From Enterocola sp045611845 (GTDB lineage Bacteria > Bacteroidota > Bacteroidia > Bacteroidales > Paludibacteraceae), in contig JAZKXZ010000004.1 of assembly GCA_045611845.1 (NCBI GenBank), forward strand, positions 1 to 64,000: a stretch of 64,000 bases of DNA, in the 5' to 3' direction. Numbering within the stretch: the stretch's first letter is position 1; each line of letters begins with the position of its first letter. Under the pieces are notes generated by a model that had not been told where the DNA came from, ran no database searches, and saw only the letters and a program-made list of their open reading frames with translations. Positions 40,448 through 48,881 of the stretch are shown here, one piece after another. The position numbers were made by a program, and so were the translations under genes.

Positions 40448-41575
40448 TTCAAGTTCTCCTAAATAATACAATTCCCAGTCTGGAAGGAGCTCTGGGTGGG
40501 CAATGCGGATAAAGTCTTTTAGGAGAATATCTGGGCGAAGCATGGCAGACTCCCAAAAGTCGTTGCCGCCTGTGGTTGTAGTTCTATTTAAGTAATGATA
40601 AACCTTTTTGGTTTTTGCTGGTTTAAATAGCATCAGTCTTTCGTCTTGAGAAGCAAGTGCCTCGTATGTTTTGGCATCCACTCCTACCCAAATATCAGAT
40701 GACAGGAAATTACCCATCACGGTTTCAAGACTAAGTGCTAAGCTGAAATTATCTTTATTGTCTTTGTAGAAATAATCCATTCCAGAATTGTTGTAAAACT
40801 CTGCCATAAAGGTTTGACCGCCCGGTATATACCAAGTGCCCTTATATGGCGCACCGCTAAGCACTTTTGGTTTGTTTGTAGCGCTGCCAGCAAGTTCTGC
40901 ACAGCGTAGATATTCAGTTTTTATTTCATTAAATATACTATCTGCTTTTTCTCTAAGGTCGAAAAGTTCACCAAAAAATTTAATCCACTCTGCCCTTCCA
41001 AGCACTGTTTTTTCCACCCATTCGTAGTTATAAACCACAGGAATTCCTGCCTCTTGTGCTCTTATAGCCATATTATCTACTCCTTTAAAACCTGTTACCA
41101 TAAGCACCTCAGGAGATACCTTTAGTATCTTTTCAAAGTTCATATCATACGAGCCACCAAGGTTTTCTATCTTTTCCTCTGAGAGTAGATTTCTAAAATT
41201 CTCATTGTAAACATATCCAGGGTCGGTACTAGCCACTATCTTGGCAGTTAAGCCCAAAGCATCTACATACGCCACGTGCGAACAAGAGTTCACTGCGATT
41301 TTATCTACAGGCACTTTAATTTTTACCCCATCTTTTGGTGTTTGAATAATGTCATTTTTCACCAAATAGTATGTATATAGCACTTTATCCGCTTCCCAAG
41401 GAGAGAGTATTGAAAGTGTGGTATAGTTTTCTGAATCCTTATTAATTTTGAAATTTTCAGCAAACTCCTCACTCCTAACTCCTAACTCCTCACTCCTAAC
41501 TCCTAACTCCTCACTTTTCGTAGTGCAACTCAAAAGTAATACTGATAATAATATGTATAGAATAAAATTTCTCAT
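40445..41575 (-). CDS. Metal-chelate/corrinoid ABC transporter substrate-binding lipoprotein (BtuF/FecB-like)
   Basis: This 376-residue lipoprotein has lipobox LLSC (Cys17) and a periplasmic-binding fold of the TroA/BtuF class (VAYVDALGLTAKIVAS, NLGGSYDMNFEKILKVSPEVLMV, WVEKTVLGRAEWIKFFGELF). It should deliver a chelate such as an iron-siderophore, haem or a corrinoid to the permease and ATPase encoded at 42783-44803. Residues about 21-37 (SEELGVR repeated) are encoded by seven heptamer units. Because 7 is not a multiple of 3, gain or loss of one unit would shift the frame just after the lipid anchor. The stop codon also lies in a heptamer array. Confidence 0.82.
   Translation of the reverse strand: MRNFILYILLSVLLLSCTTKSEELGVRSEELGVRSEEFAENFKINKDSENYTTLSILSPWEADKVLYTYYLVKNDIIQTPKDGVKIKVPVDKIAVNSCSHVAYVDALGLTAKIVASTDPGYVYNENFRNLLSEEKIENLGGSYDMNFEKILKVSPEVLMVTGFKGVDNMAIRAQEAGIPVVYNYEWVEKTVLGRAEWIKFFGELFDLREKADSIFNEIKTEYLRCAELAGSATNKPKVLSGAPYKGTWYIPGGQTFMAEFYNNSGMDYFYKDNKDNFSLALSLETVMGNFLSSDIWVGVDAKTYEALASQDERLMLFKPAKTKKVYHYLNRTTTTGGNDFWESAMLRPDILLKDFIRIAHPELLPDWELYYLGELE
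41466..41514 (-). repeat. Heptamer array D inside the lipoprotein coding sequence
   Basis: Seven perfect units (49 bases) read on the gene's strand GTGAGGA, GTTAGGA, GTTAGGA, GTGAGGA, GTTAGGA, GTTAGGA, GTGAGGA. A 21-base higher-order period gives the seven-residue protein repeat. This is the longest array in the window. Confidence 0.92.
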
Positions 41576-41630
41576 TTCTAATTTCTATTATTTTTCTTTT
41601 ACAAAAATACTACATTTCAATTAAAATCAT

Positions 41631-41638
41631 TACCTTTG
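41631..41638 (+). promoter_or_regulatory. Probable -7 element of the glycosyltransferase gene
   Basis: TACCTTTG matches the -7 consensus and ends 5 bases before the ATG at 41644. The transcript would start at or within a few bases of the start codon. No clear -33 box is seen. Confidence 0.45.
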
Positions 41639-41643
41639 AACTT

Positions 41644-42771
41644 ATGAAAATTTTATTTATAGGTCCAGCATATCCATACAGAGGAGGTCTTGCCACATTC
41701 AACGAATGTATGGCTCGCCAATTTATAAAAGAAGGAGAAGATGTGAAATTAGAAACTTTTACTCTCCAATACCCTTCTTTTCTTTTTCCTGGCACTACCC
41801 AATATAGTACCGACCCTGCACCAGAAGACTTAAATATCACACGCACAGTAAATTCTGTTAATCCACTAAACTGGATAAAAGTAGGCAAACGTATCCGCAA
41901 GGAGAACTACGATTTAGTTTTGGTGCGTTTTTGGCTTCCTTTTATGGCACCATGCCTTGGCACAATAAGTAGAATTATTCGCAAAAACAAAAATACTAAA
42001 GTGTATGCCATTGTAGACAATATGATTCCTCACGAAAAACGCATTGGCGACATTACTCTTGGCAAATACTTTGTAAACTCGGTGGATGGTTTCATTACAC
42101 TCTCACAGTCTGTGCTCGACGATGTAAACAAGTTTGACAAGAAAAACAAACCAAAAATTTGCACTCCACACCCTGTTTACAATATTTATGGTGAAACTTG
42201 CGAAAAGCAAAAAGCATGCGAAACGCTTGGCATTGACCCTAAGTATAAATACGTGCTTTTCTTTGGTTTTATTCGCGACTACAAAGGGCTTGACATTTTA
42301 ATGGAGGCGTTTAAATACTTGCCAGAGGATATTAAGCTTATTGTGGCAGGCGAGTTTTATAACAATTCTGAGAAATATAAAAAACTTGAAAAACAGCTGA
42401 ACCTTGAGGGACGAATTCATTGGTTTACAGAATTTATTCCTACAAACGAGGTGGCAACATATTTTTCTGCAGCAGAAATTGTAGCACAACCATATAAAAC
42501 TGCTACTCAAAGTGGCGTAACACAAGTGGCATACCAACTTGAAAAACCTATGCTTGTAACCAATGTGGGCGGATTGGCAGAGATTGTGCCTCACGGCAAA
42601 GTAGGTTACGTTACAGAAGTAGACCCTAAAGCTGTATCTGATGCTATTCTAGATTTTTATGATAACGACAGAACTGCAGAGTTTTTACCACACATTCGCA
42701 CAGAAAAACAAAAATATAGCTGGGAAGAGTTAAATCGCCAAACTCGCAAACTCCTAACTCCTAACTTCTAA
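41644..42771 (+). CDS. Glycosyltransferase family 4 protein
   Basis: This 375-residue GT-B fold enzyme opens MKILFIGPAYPYRGGLATFN, a donor-independent N-terminal motif of GT4 proteins. Its C-terminal half contains VLFFGFIRDYKGLDILMEAF and FSAAEIVAQPYKTATQSGVTQVAYQLEKPMLVTNVGGLAEIV (about 285-325), the nucleotide-sugar site. It should transfer a sugar to an envelope glycan; donor and acceptor are unknown. The last seven residues (KLLTPNF) and the stop codon are written by heptamer array E. It lies between the uptake lipoprotein and permease genes, 11 bases before the latter. Confidence 0.88.
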   Translation: MKILFIGPAYPYRGGLATFNECMARQFIKEGEDVKLETFTLQYPSFLFPGTTQYSTDPAPEDLNITRTVNSVNPLNWIKVGKRIRKENYDLVLVRFWLPFMAPCLGTISRIIRKNKNTKVYAIVDNMIPHEKRIGDITLGKYFVNSVDGFITLSQSVLDDVNKFDKKNKPKICTPHPVYNIYGETCEKQKACETLGIDPKYKYVLFFGFIRDYKGLDILMEAFKYLPEDIKLIVAGEFYNNSEKYKKLEKQLNLEGRIHWFTEFIPTNEVATYFSAAEIVAQPYKTATQSGVTQVAYQLEKPMLVTNVGGLAEIVPHGKVGYVTEVDPKAVSDAILDFYDNDRTAEFLPHIRTEKQKYSWEELNRQTRKLLTPNF

Positions 42772-42781
42772 CTTCTAACTA
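42750..42781 (+). repeat. Heptamer array E (3' end of the glycosyltransferase gene)
   Basis: Units read ACTCCTA, ACTCCTA, ACTTCTA, ACTTCTA, ACTA on the plus strand, the reverse complement of the GTTAGGA unit with a GTTAGAA variant. The array contains the glycosyltransferase stop codon and ends 1 base before the TTG start of the permease gene. Confidence 0.88.
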
Positions 42782-42782
42782 T

Positions 42783-43799
42783 TTGAAGAATACATCTAAC
42801 ATATTATTACTGCTTTTCTGGTCATTCTTATGCCTAGCATTTTTCTCTTTGGACTTAATCTTGGGGAGCGTACATATTTCGCTATCTGAGATAAGAGAGA
42901 TTTTTGCTGGCACTGCCGACGACTCAGGACTTTGGCATATAATATACAACTTCCGTTTGCCAAAGGCCATTACTGCCCTACTCACTGGTTCGGCACTTGC
43001 CGTGGCAGGTCTGTTTATGCAAACACTATTTCAAAATCCACTTGCAGGACCATACGTACTTGGCATAAGTTCGGGTGCAAGTCTTGGCGTGGCACTTCTG
43101 CTTATGGGCGGAGCATTTCTGCCTGCTGCACTTGTGGCAAGCACATGGGCACAAGTAGGCTCAGCCATTATAGGTTCGCTACTCGTACTACTTTTAGTTT
43201 TAGGAGTTTCAAGCAGAGTAAGCGATACCGTGTCGCTGCTTATTGTGGGTATGATGTTTGGTAGTATTGCAGGTTCCATTGTAAATGTGTTGCAAAGCGC
43301 AAGCAACGCCGACTCGCTTAAACTTTTTGTAATGTGGAGCATGGGTAGTTTGAGTTCTGTTACATGGCAATTTTTAAATGTAATGGCACCAATTATTACC
43401 ATTTGCCTTGCACTATCGCTATTTTTACCTAAAAAACTCAATGCACTTTTACTTGGCGAACGCTATGCAAGGGGCTTGGGCGTATCTATCGGTGGCATAA
43501 AAATTACTATAATTATTTTATGTTGCCTTTTGGCTGGTACTGCCACCGCATTCACAGGTCCTATCGCCTTTATCGGCATGGCTGTGCCACATATAGTGAG
43601 AGGAATGTTTCGCACTTCAGACCACAGAATAGTGCTTCCTGCATGTATCATTGTGGGTGCAAGCCTACTTACTCTGTGCGACATTATATCACAAATGCCT
43701 TGGTCTGACGCTGTGCTACCAATCAACTCTGTAAGCTCGCTAATTGGCGCACCTATTATACTTTGGGTAATATTTAAAAACAAGCACCTTCACAGCTAA
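42783..43799 (+). CDS. FecCD/BtuC-family ABC transporter permease
   Basis: This 338-residue protein has about ten hydrophobic segments and BtuC/FecCD signatures (IIYNFRLPKAITALLTGSALAVAGLFMQTLFQNPLAGPYVLGISSGASLG in shape, and a late GPIAFIGMAVPHIVRGM coupling helix). It forms the inner-membrane channel for a siderophore, haem or corrinoid. The frame starts with TTG at 42783, directly after heptamer array E; no ATG is suitably placed. It overlaps the ATPase gene by one base. No adenosylcobalamin riboswitch is visible upstream, so the substrate cannot be fixed. Confidence 0.9.
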   Translation: MKNTSNILLLLFWSFLCLAFFSLDLILGSVHISLSEIREIFAGTADDSGLWHIIYNFRLPKAITALLTGSALAVAGLFMQTLFQNPLAGPYVLGISSGASLGVALLLMGGAFLPAALVASTWAQVGSAIIGSLLVLLLVLGVSSRVSDTVSLLIVGMMFGSIAGSIVNVLQSASNADSLKLFVMWSMGSLSSVTWQFLNVMAPIITICLALSLFLPKKLNALLLGERYARGLGVSIGGIKITIIILCCLLAGTATAFTGPIAFIGMAVPHIVRGMFRTSDHRIVLPACIIVGASLLTLCDIISQMPWSDAVLPINSVSSLIGAPIILWVIFKNKHLHS

Positions 43800-44803
43800 T
43801 GGAAGCAGAAATAATTCTAAATACCAAGAAACTAGATATTGGCTATGGCAACAATTATATAGCCAAAAATCTTATGCTTCAGCTCTACGCTGGCGAAATG
43901 GTGTGCCTTATTGGCCCAAACGGATGCGGAAAATCTACATTAATTCGTACATTGGTAGGTTTGCAAGACTCTTTAGGTGGAAATGTGGAAATTAAAGGCA
44001 AAAAACTAAACAAGATTTCCCTTTCTGAAAAGTCTAAACTCATTTCGTGGGTACTTACCGACAATATGCCTACAGGTTCGCTAAAAGTGAGTGAAATAGT
44101 AGAAATGGGACGTTTTCCATACACAAATTGGTTTGGAAAACTATCTGAAAAAGATAAAAATATAATAAACAACGCTATCGAAGCGGTGCATTTAACTCAC
44201 AAGAAAGATTATAGATACAATTCTCTTTCCGACGGTGAAAAACAACGCACCATGATAGCAAAAGCATTGGCGCAAGACACCCCTATTATATTCCTCGACG
44301 AGCCAACATCGCACTTAGACTTACCTAATACCATAGAAATTATGCAACTTCTAAGAGAACTTGCTCGTAAAACAAAAAAAGCTATTCTGCTTTCCACTCA
44401 CGAGCTAGAACTCACTCTGCAAGTGGCAGATAAAATATGGATGATGACTCCAAATAAACTTACAAAAGGGCTTCCAGAAGATTTAATTTTAAGTGGTAGT
44501 CTGCAAAAAACATTTGGCACAGAACGTTTCCGTTTCGACGAAACAACAGGCGGTTTTAGAATGAATTACCCTGCTAGCAAGCATATTTCGCTACAAGGCG
44601 ACAAAGGAGTATTTTATTATTGGACAGAAAGAGCCCTGCTTAGAAATGGATACAAAATAACAGAAAACTCTCCACTTTGGATAAATATAAAAGGTGATGG
44701 TAAATGGGATTTACACCTAGATACACATCACCAAGAATTTTATACCATAGAAAACTTGTTATTCACCATGAGCGAGTGGGAAACCAAATTTCTCTCTGAA
44801 TAG
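43799..44803 (+). CDS. ABC transporter ATPase of the FecE/BtuD type with C-terminal extension
   Basis: This 334-residue protein has Walker A GPNGCGKST (about 39-47), signature LSDGEKQR, Walker B IIFLDEPTSHLD and the switch His (STHELEL). It powers uptake through the preceding permease. The core of about 250 residues is followed by an extra 80 residues or so (FRFDETTGGFRMNYP ... WETKFLSE) not found in standard BtuD/FecE. I have no function for this part. The end of the gene overlaps the convergent cinA-like gene by 45 bases. Confidence 0.9.
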   Translation: MEAEIILNTKKLDIGYGNNYIAKNLMLQLYAGEMVCLIGPNGCGKSTLIRTLVGLQDSLGGNVEIKGKKLNKISLSEKSKLISWVLTDNMPTGSLKVSEIVEMGRFPYTNWFGKLSEKDKNIINNAIEAVHLTHKKDYRYNSLSDGEKQRTMIAKALAQDTPIIFLDEPTSHLDLPNTIEIMQLLRELARKTKKAILLSTHELELTLQVADKIWMMTPNKLTKGLPEDLILSGSLQKTFGTERFRFDETTGGFRMNYPASKHISLQGDKGVFYYWTERALLRNGYKITENSPLWINIKGDGKWDLHLDTHHQEFYTIENLLFTMSEWETKFLSE

Positions 44804-45214
44804 TTCAAATGCTGCTTCTGTGGCCTGAGCAATTACTTCTGCACGAGTGCCACTAAAATTACACAACTTGCTATAAACATTTTCTCTGTCTGCCACTGCC
44901 ATCCACACAGTGCCAACAGGTTTTTCTGCACTTCCACCTCCCGGACCAGCAATGCCAGATGTTGCAATAGAATAATCTGTATTCATAAGGCGGCGAACAC
45001 CTGCAGCCATTGCCTCCACAGTCTGCTGACTCACCGCAGCAAAGTTTTCAATATATTCAGCAGGCACACCAAGTGTGTTTATCTTCACCTCGTTGGCATA
45101 CGAAACCACCGAGCCCACATAATACGATGAGCTTCCTGCCACAAGTGTAATCTGATGTGCGATATTGCCACCAGTACAACTCTCTGCCGTACAAACCGTA
45201 AAATTTTTCAACAT
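44759..45214 (-). CDS. CinA C-terminal domain protein (nicotinamide-nucleotide amidohydrolase type)
   Basis: This 151-residue protein has the family motif TAESCTGG (about 9-16, with the catalytic Ser), SYYVGSVVSYANEVK and ATSGIAGPGGGS. Stand-alone CinA C-domains such as PncC deamidate nicotinamide mononucleotide for NAD recycling. The N-terminal MoeA-like domain of full CinA is missing, as in many relatives. Its start overlaps the stop of the M48 protease gene by one base. Its end overlaps the convergent ABC ATPase gene by 45 bases, unusual for two conserved genes. Confidence 0.88.
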   Translation of the reverse strand: MLKNFTVCTAESCTGGNIAHQITLVAGSSSYYVGSVVSYANEVKINTLGVPAEYIENFAAVSQQTVEAMAAGVRRLMNTDYSIATSGIAGPGGGSAEKPVGTVWMAVADRENVYSKLCNFSGTRAEVIAQATEAAFELFREKFGFPLAHGE

Positions 45215-46443
45215 TATCCTTTAATTCTTTCAATTCTTTGTAACAGCGTTGGGTGCGAATAGTTGACAAACACGTTTACTGGGTGTGGTTGAAGGTTTGA
45301 AAGCGCTTCTGAAGAAATCTTCTTAAGCGCACTACAAAGCGCCTCACCCAAGCCATGTTTTGCAGCAAACGCATCAGCCTCATACTCGTTTTTACGAGAT
45401 ACAATATGACTCAAAATACCCAATAATAGAGAAATTGGAGTATAAATTAGCATAAACGCAAACATTCCTAAGTGGAAACAAGGTTCACTACCACCAAGAG
45501 CTGTAGAAAGCGCCTCACTAGAAACAAAGTAGCCAAACAGCGCAAACATAATTAGCGAAGTAATAGCAGAAGAAATAATAGTTTTCACAATATGTTTGTG
45601 TTTGTTGTGACCAATCTCGTGAGCAAGCACTGCCACAATCTCTTCTGTTGTAAGTTTCTCAATTAAGGTATCAAACAGAACTATACGTTTTTTAGTACCA
45701 ATACCTGTGAAATAAGCATTTGCCTTTGTACTACGTTTAGAACTATCCATTACATAAATATCTGTAACATTAAAATCTACACTTTTTGCAAAGTTTTCAA
45801 TCGCAGTTCTAAGTTCACCCTCTGCAAGTGGAGTTTGTTTGTTGAACAGTGGCACTATAAGTTGAGAATAAAACATAGACATAAATAGCGAAAACGACAT
45901 CATTATAGCCCAAGCTAATATCCAGAAATAATCAGGAATAAGTTCATAAATAGCTATAATAGCGCCAAAAAGAACAATATTAATAACCACAGAAATAAGA
46001 AGTTCTTTTAGTTGATCTAGCCAAAATATCTTTTTTGTAGATTTATTAAAACCAAATTCTTCTTCAATTTTAAATGTTGAGTAATAAGAAAATGGGATAT
46101 CAATAATAGAAGAGAAAATATTTAGCACCACTAAAAATGATACAGAAAGAAGGATATTGTTGTTTATCACCTCTCTTAAAGCACCATCTACCCAACCATA
46201 AAAGCCAATTGCAAGTGCACCTAAAGAAATTGCCACATTTACAGATGCCATCACAGTGTTGAATTTATATTGTGCCATGCTATACTTTTGTTGTTTAGCA
46301 TATTTCTCTTCGTCATAAATTCCTTCTAAAACCTTTGGAATTGGCTTTCCAAACCAAGTAGAGTTTAGATAAGACACCACTCTATTTAATACAAATTCTG
46401 CTAAAACAATAGCAATGATTATCCAAAATACGAAATTGTACAT
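45214..46443 (-). CDS. M48-family membrane metalloprotease (Ste24-like)
   Basis: This 409-residue integral membrane protein has about seven hydrophobic segments, the zinc motif HEIGH (275-279) and a later EADAFA that supplies the third ligand. The arrangement matches CAAX-type Ste24 proteases rather than the shorter HtpX. In bacteria such proteases are thought to take part in membrane-protein quality control; the natural substrate is unknown. It lies 3 bases after the TonB receptor gene and overlaps cinA by one base. Confidence 0.92.
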   Translation of the reverse strand: MYNFVFWIIIAIVLAEFVLNRVVSYLNSTWFGKPIPKVLEGIYDEEKYAKQQKYSMAQYKFNTVMASVNVAISLGALAIGFYGWVDGALREVINNNILLSVSFLVVLNIFSSIIDIPFSYYSTFKIEEEFGFNKSTKKIFWLDQLKELLISVVINIVLFGAIIAIYELIPDYFWILAWAIMMSFSLFMSMFYSQLIVPLFNKQTPLAEGELRTAIENFAKSVDFNVTDIYVMDSSKRSTKANAYFTGIGTKKRIVLFDTLIEKLTTEEIVAVLAHEIGHNKHKHIVKTIISSAITSLIMFALFGYFVSSEALSTALGGSEPCFHLGMFAFMLIYTPISLLLGILSHIVSRKNEYEADAFAAKHGLGEALCSALKKISSEALSNLQPHPVNVFVNYSHPTLLQRIERIKG

Positions 46444-46446
46444 ATT

Positions 46447-48861
46447 TTAAAATTTTAATTGTAGTTTTAAATTAAATTGGCGACCAGTTAAATAATTTGG
46501 CACCGCATATTGTGTGTTATAAATATCTGTTACCCAATAATATGAGTTCACGTTGTTGAATCCAAACAAGTTTAGCACCTCAAATGCTACTAATATTTCT
46601 CTAAATGGTTTAAAAAATCCACGTCCCATCCATGCGTCTTTACCTTTTTCAAATTTTCTAGAAAGACCTATATCCACCCTTCTATAATCTGGCATACGTG
46701 CACTAGATGCAATATATTTAGAACTTCTAGGTGGACCTGTTGGCAAACCTTGAGCCCAGTTGAATAGCACATGAATTCTATATTGAGGAATACCAGGAAT
46801 ATAATCTTGGAAGAAAAGCGACACATTATACAATTGGTCTGTAGGTCTTGGAATATATCCGTGACCATCGCCATCTATATCTTCCATAGTTCTAATAAGC
46901 GAAAAACTCACCCAAGAGTCCACACCCGGCACTACCTCGCCAAAGAGTTTCACATCAAAACCTGCAGCATAACCATGAGCACAGTTTTTACCCATATAAT
47001 TTATACTCACATTATCTAGAGTATATGGAATAATATTATCTAAGTATTTATAAAAGACCTCTGCTGTAAGTTTAAACGGACGGTTCCACACCCTATAATA
47101 ATAGTCCATACCTGCTATAAACTGCAATGAACTTTGCGAGCGAATCTCTCTATTTAGATAATTTGTATGTAAACCACCTATAGTAATTGTATCTTTAATT
47201 TCCTTATATGTTGGTGATTGATAATAAAGACCAGCAGCAAATCTAAATCGTATATCTGGCTTAATATCTGGGAAATATGCTATCACAGCACGTGGGCTCA
47301 CTGTAAATTCATTATTGAATGTCCAGTAATTCATACGCACACCACCTGTGAAAGAGATCATCCCTCCTTTATTTAAGTGCCAACGATATGTGTCTTGAAT
47401 ATAACCTCTAATCTTAGATTCTGAAAGATAGTTTTCTGATGCTATTTTATAATATAAATTTACATTATCGGTATACGGAATAGAATATCCAGAAGAGTCT
47501 CGCATCTCCCACTCATTTACGCTTTCATTCACCCTTTCGTACACATATTCTATACCCCATTTAAGGTCATTATTTTTATTGAAAGAATAAACACCATCGT
47601 GAGACACCTTTGCCACCACACTAGACATAGTATTACGGGCATGCTCGTAATAATTTCCTACACCTGTTTGCTCAGAATCGCTTCCGTCCATAGAAGCCAC
47701 CTTGTTTAACCAATATTCTCCCTCGATATCGTAACTTACTCTTTCATCTGCATAAAAAGATGAAACTGTAAGTCCTAAACTAAGTTTTTCATTCACTTGA
47801 TACTTAGCAGATAATGCACCAAAGAATGTTCTGAACACGTCCTTTTCTTGCCCATCAAAATATACAGTAAAATTTTGTATATCATTAAGCGAACCAAATG
47901 TGGTAGAACGAGTTTCTGGTCTAAAATTGTATGTGTTCTGAGAAATATTGCCTAAAAAAGAAAGTTCAACCTTCTCATGTGGTTTATAGGTAATGTATGT
48001 TTGATAATCAAAGAAATTTGGATTATACTCTGCTTTTGTTTGGAGTGTACCAAGAATAAAAGAAGAGTTTTTGTATCTAAAGCCATGTAGTTGAGAATAT
48101 TTTTCATTAGAACTACCTACATACGCATTCACACCGGTAAAACTAGCACCTACTCCAGCCTCAAATTTATATGGCTTTCTATATTCTATATTAAGAACAG
48201 AAGATAATTTATCTCCATATAGAGCATCAAAACCACCCGCAGAAAAATCTACACTTCCCGTCATATCTGGATTTACGAAACTCAAGCCTTCTTGCTCACC
48301 ATTTCTTACCAAATATGGACGATACACCTCAATGCCATTTACATAAACACTATTCTCGTCGTAGCTACCACCACGCACTGAGTATTGAGAAGATAGTTCA
48401 TTGTTTGAACTTACCCCTTGAAATGTTTTAATAAGCGACTCTATTCCTCCACCTGTTGCCTGTGGAAGCACAGACAGATTTGTTAAATCTACAGTTTGAG
48501 CTGTGGTATATTGAAGTTTTTCACCATGCACAAGCACGTCGCTCAGCCCCATGGTTTCTTCCTTAAGCACCACATTTACAAATCTTGTAGGAGCATTATA
48601 TAGTTTTATAAACAGTTTTTCGGTTACATAACCTAAGTGACTAAAAAATAAGGTTATGGTATCTTGCCCTGTAGTAATAGAAAATTTACCAACAGAGTCA
48701 GACACTGTAAACACCTTGTTATCAGCATTATACACATCCACAAAAGGCATAAGTTCACCCAATTCTGTGCGAACATAACCCGAAATAGTATTTTTTTGCT
48801 CTTTAGCAAAAAGTGTTGTAATACTACAAAGGATGTATAGTATAATGAGTAACTTTCTCAT
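46447..48861 (-). CDS. TonB-dependent outer-membrane receptor
   Basis: This 804-residue protein has a signal peptide (about 1-19), a carboxypeptidase-regulatory-like domain (about 24-100, ISGYVRTELGELMPFVDVYNADN), a plug domain (about 110-215, TGGGIESLIKTFQGVSSNNELSSQYSVRGG) and a 22-strand-type barrel ending in Phe (LKLQLKF). It should import a ligand with energy from TonB. No SusD partner is adjacent, so a glycan role is not indicated. It sits between pcrA (20-base gap) and the protease gene and probably shares their transcript. Confidence 0.92.
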   Translation of the reverse strand: MRKLLIILYILCSITTLFAKEQKNTISGYVRTELGELMPFVDVYNADNKVFTVSDSVGKFSITTGQDTITLFFSHLGYVTEKLFIKLYNAPTRFVNVVLKEETMGLSDVLVHGEKLQYTTAQTVDLTNLSVLPQATGGGIESLIKTFQGVSSNNELSSQYSVRGGSYDENSVYVNGIEVYRPYLVRNGEQEGLSFVNPDMTGSVDFSAGGFDALYGDKLSSVLNIEYRKPYKFEAGVGASFTGVNAYVGSSNEKYSQLHGFRYKNSSFILGTLQTKAEYNPNFFDYQTYITYKPHEKVELSFLGNISQNTYNFRPETRSTTFGSLNDIQNFTVYFDGQEKDVFRTFFGALSAKYQVNEKLSLGLTVSSFYADERVSYDIEGEYWLNKVASMDGSDSEQTGVGNYYEHARNTMSSVVAKVSHDGVYSFNKNNDLKWGIEYVYERVNESVNEWEMRDSSGYSIPYTDNVNLYYKIASENYLSESKIRGYIQDTYRWHLNKGGMISFTGGVRMNYWTFNNEFTVSPRAVIAYFPDIKPDIRFRFAAGLYYQSPTYKEIKDTITIGGLHTNYLNREIRSQSSLQFIAGMDYYYRVWNRPFKLTAEVFYKYLDNIIPYTLDNVSINYMGKNCAHGYAAGFDVKLFGEVVPGVDSWVSFSLIRTMEDIDGDGHGYIPRPTDQLYNVSLFFQDYIPGIPQYRIHVLFNWAQGLPTGPPRSSKYIASSARMPDYRRVDIGLSRKFEKGKDAWMGRGFFKPFREILVAFEVLNLFGFNNVNSYYWVTDIYNTQYAVPNYLTGRQFNLKLQLKF

Positions 48862-48881
48862 TTAATATAAAACGAAAAATA

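Noticed and set aside
41466..41514. Possible CRISPR-like array
   Set aside because: The units are contiguous 7-mers with no spacers, and no cas genes are present.
41576..41643. Cobalamin riboswitch for the uptake genes
   Set aside because: The gap is only 68 bases, AT-rich, with no B12-box-like sequence; nothing suitable precedes the permease either.
42779..42985. Minus-strand frame opposite the permease start
   Set aside because: It is antisense to the clear FecCD permease; no promoter or domain is apparent.
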